Shown piece after piece: positions 58,331 through 64,000 of a stretch of DNA of 64,000 nucleotides. Every line of letters starts with the position of its first letter. The stretch's first letter is position 1. The stretch comes from Sergeia podlipaevii. Its lineage: Eukaryota > Euglenozoa > Kinetoplastea > Trypanosomatida > Trypanosomatidae. The notes under the pieces were generated by a model that was not told the DNA's origin, did not search any database, and was given only the letters and a program-made list of their open reading frames with translations. The translations under genes and the position numbers were made by a program. The stretch lies in contig JASANZ010002180.1 of NCBI GenBank assembly GCA_030849805.1, forward strand, positions 1-64,000, written 5' to 3'.

Positions 58331-59683
58331 CTACTTATTACACTGTGAGCAGCAAATGAACTCCAACGAATTCAAGTCCTTCCTCTCACTTTCTAAAATG
58401 TCGCTCATTGTTGACTTCACAGGCAAAAACGATGGTCCAACACAATCTTTTCCACTGCGTGAACGCTTTCTGCTAAAAACAAGAGAGTGAAAAAGTGATG
58501 TATTGCCCCCCAATAATGACTGTTGAAGAGAAAATGGAGAAAAGATTAGCCCACGGCAAAGCATCGTCACCTGATCGCAGTCACGAGCAGTGGAGCTAGA
58601 GCCGCTAAAGTCCACTTCCTGTGGAATCCGTTCAAATAAGCATTCATTTAATGAACGATCCTTTTCACTCATCAGTGAATCTCCTCGTTCTTGTATTGTC
58701 ACACTGGAAAATGGAGAGTTTATATATCCCCCAGAACCTTCATAGATGTACAGTACAGATGCCTCCACTGATCGCAGCAAAAGAACAATGCGGGGATCTA
58801 TAAGAGGAATGTTATCAGATGACGTCGAAGGAGTGCGCGCACTAACAGAAAGGCACACCATACTCGTGTCAACCAGCGGTAAAAAAAAGCTACTATACCG
58901 CACAGGCTTGTCATCCACTCGCACGATTTGAGACGCCCATGAAGATGATGTCAAAAATGCAGCAAGTTCTTTTGCATGAGAAGAACAATGGAGTTCACCA
59001 AAAATCAAGTATTTCCACAGCACACTCAGAAAGGTACGCAGCGAACATGGTGAGTTAGTTTTGTCATTAATCTCAATTACTATCTTGCCTGTAATGAAGT
59101 TCGCTTTCCTTTCGACCAAAACACATAATGGTAACACCTTTGACATCAAGATATCGAAAGCTTCGGTACCACTATTAGCGTTTGCTGAACTGGCGCAGAA
59201 AGATTCCAATTTTATAGAATTTGAAATAAAGTCGATAACCGTCTTATAGTGTTCACTAACTCCCTCTGATGACGAATAGCAAAAATACTCAGTGCTATGG
59301 GGGAGCATAGTTGATAAAGGAATTGCTGTCGCGGCATCATTTCCAGTGCAATTCAGTTGCTGATAGAGGCACCGTCGATCCTTTGACTTTGGATACATAG
59401 AGGTCAGCAGCTGAACCGCAAACGCCTTTTGCGCATTCTCCAATGGCCCATACATCCCAGAAAAAAAGTTAATCAACTCCCATACAGGCATGCAAGCAGC
59501 CGCTGCCAATGCACAGCCCTGGGAATCCTGAGAAGGAAGTGCAGACCACACTCGATGCACAAAGGTATTGTACAGCTTCTCAAACTCCCCAAAGTTATTC
59601 ACCACGCTCCGTGCCCCACCGCAATCAAGCAACTCAGCTATGTCACTAATACATTCTTTAATTTCGGTTTGATACTTAGACAT
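58331..59683 (-). CDS. 450-aa protein of unknown function, first gene of the polycistronic unit
   Basis: A complete frame from MSKYQTEIKECISDIAELLD to CCSQCNK. Not low complexity: alternating hydrophobic helical and strand segments (CGGARSVVNNFGEFEKLYNT, LAAAACMPVWELINFFSGMY, LRTFLSVLWKYLIFGELHCS, SSFFLPLVDTSMVCLSVSA, DPRIVLLLRSVEASVLYIYE), a basic SRKRSRSGK near residue 410 and a Cys-rich end (CCSQC). It is more AT-rich and Ser-rich than its neighbours. No signal peptide or transmembrane segment is clear. I do not recognise the family. It is the most 5' gene, next to the strand-biased tract that may be the transcription start region. Confidence 0.82.
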   Translation of the reverse strand: MSKYQTEIKECISDIAELLDCGGARSVVNNFGEFEKLYNTFVHRVWSALPSQDSQGCALAAAACMPVWELINFFSGMYGPLENAQKAFAVQLLTSMYPKSKDRRCLYQQLNCTGNDAATAIPLSTMLPHSTEYFCYSSSEGVSEHYKTVIDFISNSIKLESFCASSANANSGTEAFDILMSKVLPLCVLVERKANFITGKIVIEINDKTNSPCSLRTFLSVLWKYLIFGELHCSSHAKELAAFLTSSSWASQIVRVDDKPVRYSSFFLPLVDTSMVCLSVSARTPSTSSDNIPLIDPRIVLLLRSVEASVLYIYEGSGGYINSPFSSVTIQERGDSLMSEKDRSLNECLFERIPQEVDFSGSSSTARDCDQVTMLCRGLIFSPFSLQQSLLGGNTSLFHSLVFSRKRSRSGKDCVGPSFLPVKSTMSDILESERKDLNSLEFICCSQCNK

Positions 59684-59699
59684 ATGAAAAACTATTAGT

Positions 59700-60300
59700 A
59701 ATCCAGTACTAGTATAAACTACAAAAAGCTTTAGCGCAAATCACCAAACGGAGGAAAAAATAATGATAATAAAATAGATAACTTGAAACATCGGTAAAAG
59801 AGAAAGCAAAAGCACAATAGCGTCGTGAAAATCAACAACCAAAGAAAATGCCTGCCAAAAAAAAAACAAAAAAACAAAGACAAGTACAAAAAAAGGAGAG
59901 ACACCAAGCAAACGAACAACACATTTTGTCTTCCCTGCAACAAGAAGAAAGCAACACCTCAACACGAAAAAACACAAGCCACCACCAAGCCCCACACGAA
60001 ATACAACCAAAAAACAAACTACTACTCTCAATACACAGTACCCCACAAACCACTACAAAAACCCATCAACCAACAATCCGCTACACAATACACACACACA
60101 TCACAGATAAAACCGTAGCAATCAATACTCAAACATCACCCCCCCCCCCAATCCTAAAGAAAAAAAAACCTACACACCAATGCCTGCCACCTTTGACGTA
60201 TACATACCCACTCATCACCCTCCCAATCAAAAAATTTACACCCAGCTCAGCACCATAAAACACACTCATAACTGAAAACCACCCAACCATGACCACGCTT
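59700..60300 (-). promoter_or_regulatory. Candidate Pol II transcription start region: tract G/T-rich on the transcribed strand
   Basis: On the + strand this stretch is almost free of G: by my count only 13 G in the 240 bases 59941-60180. Read on the minus strand, the direction of all genes to its left, it is G/T-rich, includes an 11-G run (60139-60149) and ends just before the first gene of the unit. In T. brucei GT-rich elements at transcription start regions are reported to direct Pol II initiation and H2A.Z deposition. Position, strand and composition fit. A 136-codon + frame through it encodes only Lys/Gln/Thr/Pro and is a by-product of composition. Confidence 0.5.
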
Positions 60301-61510
60301 GCCCACCCGATGGGCATACCCAGACCCCCTCATGACCACCGTGAACCGCAACAATGAGACTATTTTCCGCCCTAACAGGCACGGTTGGTCTCCTGCTGAC
60401 CACGCCCCGACCCCTTTATACGCACACTAGGAACGCTGACTAGCACAACTGGAGCCCTGAAGTCCTCATTTGGTCCTCTGGTTATCGTCTTGGCGAATTG
60501 ATGGCACCGCAAGGTGGCGTCAAGGTCCAACACATCTTTTTGGAATAACGCAAGAAATCAGTGCTTTGAGATTGCGGAAGGAAACTGCAATATTTGGCAT
60601 GCAGCTCTAGTACAGCAGATTACCCTGAAGTATCTCGTCAGTTAATGTGTGTGGTCACTCAACCAGAGTACGCTGAACACAGGAATCAGCATCGGTAGGG
60701 TATACCTAGTTGTACACGCAGGATCTCGGTGTATACGATGCAATGGGCATGTAGCTGAGCGCTACGGCGGTGAGGTGTGTGCAGTGCCCTGAAGCCTTCA
60801 ATTCGTAATGGCGTATCCTTTGTAAGGATGAGCTGAGAAATGAGGAGCCTGGTGGGTATTGGCGCCTTGCGTCTGAGTCCTATAGTACATGTGGCATTGA
60901 ATGAGCAAAGGCATTTGCCCTACTCTACCAGCTCGGAGTGACACCTGAATAAATCCCCCTCTCAACGCAAAAGCATTTCAGCGGTGTCTGGCATTTTTGC
61001 CAAGTAGGCACCTGGTGCATTTATGGGCGTTGCCATGTTTGGAACAATTGTTGCCTTCCTAGTCGTCATAGATACAGTTGGAATCTACAATTGGAAAGCC
61101 AAGAGATGGCTGGCCCCTCTCCCTTGGGTTTTGGGCAGCCCACATCGGCATACTATGCCAAACTCCCTCGGCGCTGGGATAGACGCACGCGTTGCAATAC
61201 TCCACCCTACGCGATCATAAAAAGGGTAGAAGAAATCTGCTGACACTGCTGGAACAGGTGTAGGCAATTATGAAACACTGTCGCCTGGGGTTTCCTATGG
61301 GGGCTCCCCGTGGGACCGCGCACGGGTTGCCTCTTTCGAGTTTCTTTCGCCCACGACCCACCCAGGACAAGGCGCGTCCGACGGGGCGTCCTGCCCAAGT
61401 GCGTAACATGGCTAAGTGGCTCAGGCTGACCAGTTCCCACCCCAGGTGATTCACCTATGTTGTCTTACGGTGGAACGCTTTGATACAGCAGCCACATGAC
61501 ATGGTCGGCT
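60300..61510. other. Non-coding, unassigned stretch right of the strand-biased tract
   Basis: Base composition returns to about even and no frame longer than 90 codons is credible. No similarity that I recognise to host genes; partial resemblance to the retroelement-derived sequence on its right (an isolated TCTAGTAC at 60606-60613) is too weak to call a further copy. Confidence 0.4.
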
Positions 61511-62060
61511 ACTAAGCAGCGCTGTTAAAAAACTCTACCACACCCCATTCGGGGCGTGTAGGTGAATTATTTCTGTTTGCTGCACCTCGCTGGGGCGCTA
61601 CCCTGGGCTAGGGTAGGCATGGCAACTGTGTTGCGGGACTGTGTTCTCTTTAGATATTCTGAAAATAAACCATCAACCGCGTTCAGCACCTCGAGCAGAG
61701 GGAAGCACCATGAAATATTTTGCTTTGCTGAGCTGCTCGAATGCAACTCAAGGTGATTCCTGTGATCGTAAAATGATTTTGCCGTGTTTTACCGCCACGC
61801 CTGCGCAGGCGGCCACGGGGATTCCAGCGGCGGCGGGGTTGCCTACGTACGCTAGAAATGGTAGTGTGATGAAACGCATGGTTTCTCCACCAAGGGGGGG
61901 GGGGGGTTAGGAGCCTAAGCGCCTCTCCAATGGCCATGCCCTATCTGTCCGGAAATGGTATTTCCTTCTCATCTAGCATGCTCTGGCGGCTCAGTGTTGA
62001 TCCCCGAGGGTACGGAGCCATTGAAAAGAAATCACTGATATTTACAAGCGGACGCACACG
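61510..62060 (+). mobile_element. Retroelement leader copy A (decayed)
   Basis: Aligns by eye with copy B about 890 bases to the right. Shared landmarks: GCAGCG..GTT then a GGC(G)GT hairpin-like stretch; CCCTGGGCTAGGGTA versus CACTCTGGGTAAGAGTA; AGCACCTCGAGCAGAGGGAAGCAC (61685-61708) versus AGTACCTCGCGATGAGGGAAGCAC; GGTGATTCCTG; GGCCACGGGGATTCCAGCGG (61811-61830); CTCTCCAATG (61922-61931); TCTAGCATGCTCTGGCGGC. The CTAG/CAGCAC...GAGGGAAGC part resembles the 3' half of the Pr77/ribozyme hallmark of ingi/L1Tc elements. It has a 13-G run (61894-61906) and no open frame, so it is a dead copy. Confidence 0.65.
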
Positions 62061-62084
62061 ACCATTTTGTGCCCTTGATGATCG

Positions 62085-62190
62085 TCTGCGGGCTCGTTTC
62101 GGCGCGGCCGGGGGGCCACCGCGGCGGCGGCCAGCCCCCTTGGCGGAACCCCCGACCCCCGCCGCGGCCGCGGAGCCATGCTTGGGAATG
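62085..62190. other. GC-rich patch
   Basis: A short stretch of GGCGCGGCCGGGGGGCC and CCGCGGCGGCGGCC type sequence, far richer in G+C than anything around it, lying between copies A and B and absent from both. It may be an insertion or local expansion. Confidence 0.6.
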
Positions 62191-62374
62191 CAGGGATATG
62201 GGAAGGCAGGGTGTCTGGTGAGGATCATGTGTGATTTTCATGGTGGTCGGATCTAGTTTGATGCTGAGGGAGCGGGGTGTTTGTTTTGTTCGTGGGGGTG
62301 TCTTTCGGCATTGCGGGTTTGTTTGGTGTGTTTCCTTTTTGATAGTTGGTATGAGTTACCGGCCCCTGCGGCTC

Positions 62375-62957
62375 TGGGAGTTAAGTAGAGCCAGTTGGCA
62401 GCGTGGTTTAAGAACAGACGCCGCCACGCCTTTCCTCAAGGCGTTATAGGTACATAACTCTGGTTACTGTACCTAACTGAGGCCCTCACTCTGGGTAAGA
62501 GTAGACGCGGGAAACTGCGTCAAAGGACTAGGTGTTCCTGAGCTTCTTGCTCGAACGAACTATCCGTTAGTGTCTAGTACCTCGCGATGAGGGAAGCACT
62601 ATGAGGTAACTCTCTTTTCTCTACTTCACTGAGCTGCGCCAGAGCAGTCAAGGTCATTCCTGTTGGTCGTCAAGGCTTTGCCATGGTTTCACACCCATGA
62701 CTGGAGAGCGGCCACAGGGGATCCAGCGCCGGCTGGGTCGCCACGCATGCTAGAAGTGGCAGTGTGGTGAACTTTATTCTCCACCCCGGGGGGTTTTAGT
62801 GGGTATGAGCTTCGGTGTCTCTCCAATGACTGAGTCCCACATAACCGATTGTAGTGGGAGGCGTAACTGCCTTTCCTCCTTTTCTAGCATGCGCCGGCGG
62901 CCCAGTTTCGGTCCTTACCAAGGTCGGTGCTACCAGAAGAAAAAAAAAAGAAAAAAA
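62375..62957 (+). mobile_element. Retroelement leader copy B, ending in an A-rich tail
   Basis: Homologous to copy A over most of its length and to copy C at key points: TCTAGTAC...GAGGGAAGC (62573-62597) matches CTAGTG...GGGGAAAGC of copy C, and CCAGCGCCGGCTGG (62723-62736) recurs in copy C (63154-63167) at almost the same distance from the hallmark (126 versus 124 bases). It ends with an A-rich run GAAGAAAAAAAAAAGAAAAAAA (62936-62957) directly followed by the start of copy C. That looks like a poly(A)-tailed, 5'-end-containing truncated element, with the next element inserted at its tail. Confidence 0.65.
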
Positions 62958-62965
62958 TGGTTTAC

Positions 62966-63045
62966 GGGCTCTGACGATGCCGGCCACCTCCTCGTGGCAT
63001 CAGGGACTAGTGCTGCGTGCTGGGGAAAGCCAGGAGCCTGCAAAT
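62966..63045 (+). promoter_or_regulatory. Pr77-like hallmark with HDV-like ribozyme fold
   Basis: Very close to the L1Tc/ingi 5' signature (GCCGGCCACCTC..CGTGG then CTAGT). Pairings by eye: P1 CTCTGA (62969-62974) with TCAGGG (63000-63005, one G-U); P3 GCCAC (62983-62987) with GTGGC (62994-62998), enclosing loop CTCCTC; CTAG...GGGGAAAGCC downstream matches the P4-J4/2 part. In L1Tc this element is an internal Pol II promoter whose RNA self-cleaves at the 5' end of the element; cleavage would fall at about 62968/62969. Confidence 0.7.
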
Positions 63046-63103
63046 GTACCTCGCGTACGTTTGTGGGTTCGTGACTTCGGCATACAAGCCCTGAGGTAAA
63101 TCC

Positions 63104-63442
63104 TTGTCTGAGAGACCTGGGACACATAGCACGCTTGCAACGCCCCACAGCTTCCAGCGCCGGCTGGCAGCAGCGTCACTTACACAATGCACCTTGCGTA
63201 AAAGCTTTCTTCAGCTCTGCGGTGACGTGGAGTTAAATCCGGGACCTAGTTTGAGGGTGGCGCAGTGGAATGCGTGCGGCCTCGCTCAGGGGAAACGGAT
63301 AGCGCTGGGGAAGATGTTAGATGTAAATAGGGTAGAATTTTGTGTTTTGGGAGATTCCCACTTTTTCCCCTCTGAGTGTGCTCCTTTTTCTTTTAGTGGT
63401 TTTTATTTTGGTGTGGCATCTCGTCGCACTATGGTTGGTTGA
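63104..63442 (+). CDS. Retroelement ORF start: 2A peptide plus truncated AP endonuclease
   Basis: A 112-aa frame. Residues 35-48 are LQLCGDVELNPGP preceded by FL; D-V-E-L-N-P-G-P (63224-63247) is the 2A ribosome-skipping motif, which separates the short leader peptide from the downstream protein at Gly47/Pro48. Directly after it SLRVAQWNACGLAQGKR is the first motif of the ingi/L1Tc AP endonuclease (catalytic Asn in QWNA). In the next motif, usually QET/QES, this copy has LGDSHF. The frame then stops at 63442, so only about 65 residues of the endonuclease remain. Inactive as a nuclease, though the skipping motif could still be read. Confidence 0.85.
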   Translation: MSERPGTHSTLATPHSFQRRLAAASLTQCTLRKSFLQLCGDVELNPGPSLRVAQWNACGLAQGKRIALGKMLDVNRVEFCVLGDSHFFPSECAPFSFSGFYFGVASRRTMVG

Positions 63443-63581
63443 ACAGGCTGATCAGGTTATCGGAAGATACATCCTGTCGATGGCGCCATCACCCATCCCA
63501 CAGCTGTGCACAAACTGCAAGCAAATGAGGCTGCCTCGGTGTTGAGGAAGGCAGTTGTAGTCCCCACCCCCCATTGGCGAG

Positions 63582-63983
63582 TTGATACTCTGCCAGCACT
63601 GTCAGTTTCAAACGGTAGAGAGAGAAGCCTATGCAGATCATATGACTAAGAGTCACCCAGAAACGGCAGTGGATAAGAAGAAGTTGGTGATAGACGCGCT
63701 GACCGACCACACTGAGATGCCGCCGTCCCCCCCCCCCAAAGTTCCACGTTTGGAAGTCCTTACTTCAGTTTCCAGGCTCCGCAGCCCAATCCTGCAATGT
63801 GCGGACTGCTGTAAGGAATGCACAGTTCAGCGTCACTTTGACGCGCATAAGTGTCCCAACGCTGGAGGCGTTGCGAGCTCTTCACCCCCGGAATGTCCCA
63901 CCCCTCAGCAGCGGCCCATCTGCGCGCGTGTGAATGGCATGTATCAGTGCCCATACTGCGAGAAGCAGTATCATGCATTGTGA
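63582..63983 (+). pseudogene. C2H2 zinc-finger tail of the retroelement polyprotein
   Basis: Finger one CQHCQFQTVEREAYADHMTKSH is a complete C-x2-C-x12-H-x4-H. A second, diverged one reads CADCCKECTVQRHFDAHKC. A third starts YQCPYCEKQYHAL and is then cut by TGA at 63981-63983, while the bases after the stop continue in frame as LVRHA, which would supply the missing histidine. C2H2 fingers at the C-terminus are typical of ingi/L1Tc polyproteins, where they bind nucleic acid. A partial finger (CTNCKQ) lies just upstream in another frame at about 63509-63526. Confidence 0.75.
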
Positions 63984-64000
63984 CTGGTCCGCCATGCACG

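Larger units (their letters stand above)
62961..64000 (+). mobile_element. ingi/L1Tc-type non-LTR retroelement, internally deleted (copy C)
   Basis: Begins with a Pr77-like hallmark containing an HDV-like ribozyme fold, continues with an open frame that carries a 2A peptide and the start of an AP endonuclease, then, after a break at about 63440-63580, the C2H2 finger tail. Reverse transcriptase and RNase H regions are absent, so it is a non-autonomous deletion derivative, like RIME or NARTc relative to ingi and L1Tc. The 3' end is beyond the window. Confidence 0.85.

Noticed and set aside
59825..60258. Lys/Gln/Thr/Pro-rich + strand frames in the strand-biased tract
   Set aside because: They arise because the + strand almost lacks G, so stop codons are rare; no protein-like pattern.
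60600..60640. TCTAGTACAGCAGATTACCCTGAAG as a possible fourth retroelement leader
   Set aside because: Only the first eight bases agree well, and the second landmark (CCAGCG...) is not found about 125 bases downstream.
63975..64000. Selenocysteine readthrough of the TGA in the retroelement finger
   Set aside because: A tRNA-Sec exists in the window but no SECIS-like structure is seen and retroelement decay is the simpler explanation.
1..64000. CRISPR arrays, prokaryotic operons or ribosome binding sites
   Set aside because: The content is clearly eukaryotic (kinetoplastid); no regularly spaced repeats or Shine-Dalgarno-type organisation occur.

Overview
The window is nuclear chromosomal DNA from a trypanosomatid (kinetoplastid) protist. 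The evidence is 23 protein genes packed on one strand without introns, short spacers full of A/T homopolymers and pyrimidine tracts of the kind used for trans-splicing, trypanosomatid-type proteins (XRNA, viroplasmin/RNase H1, OPB2), and at the right edge an ingi/L1Tc-type retroelement with a 2A peptide. I cannot fix the genus. From memory and unchecked, the gene order (proteasome beta-6, XRNA, RNase H1, OPB2, sterol dehydrogenase) resembles part of T. brucei chromosome 7 and Leishmania chromosome 6.

Layout. From about 59.7 kb leftwards to base 38 there is a single minus-strand polycistronic unit. From its 5' end (right) to left it reads: an unknown 450-aa protein; an NSDHL-like sterol dehydrogenase; oligopeptidase B-like peptidase; a 1224-aa B-box/TPR protein with a possible PARP-like region; an unknown 783-aa protein; a MYND protein; two viroplasmin-RNase H1 genes with a truncated third copy between them; an FHA-BRCT NBS1-like protein; a Tyr/Pro-rich conserved protein; XRNA; LZTFL1; a 1245-aa membrane-anchored protein; a multi-pass membrane protein; a calcyphosin-like protein; a large FHA protein; a tRNA-Sec gene; a frameshifted PH-like protein; a possible C1a-32/CFAP119-type flagellar protein; a kinesin; TRM112; a SAMHD1-like HD hydrolase; a small membrane protein; proteasome beta-6; and a NADAR-fold protein.

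Upstream of the unit (59.8-60.3 kb) lies a strongly strand-biased tract that is G/T-rich in the direction of transcription, a good candidate for a Pol II start region. To its right (60.3-64 kb) the DNA changes character: no host genes, and three diverged copies of one retroelement leader in head-to-tail order. The last copy has an HDV-like ribozyme/Pr77 hallmark, a 2A motif, the beginning of an AP endonuclease, and then directly the C2H2 finger tail, so the reverse transcriptase is missing.

Functionally the unit mixes housekeeping genes (proteasome, TRM112, XRNA, NSDHL), DNA/RNA-hybrid and repair genes (RNase H1, NBS1-like, SAMHD1-like) and flagellar genes (LZTFL1, kinesin, calcyphosin-like, possible CFAP119). 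In trypanosomatids sharing a unit does not imply a shared pathway, so neighbourhood is weak evidence of function. Two genes carry apparent frameshifts that may be real or assembly errors: the second RNase H1 (13-bp tandem duplication) and the PH-like gene.
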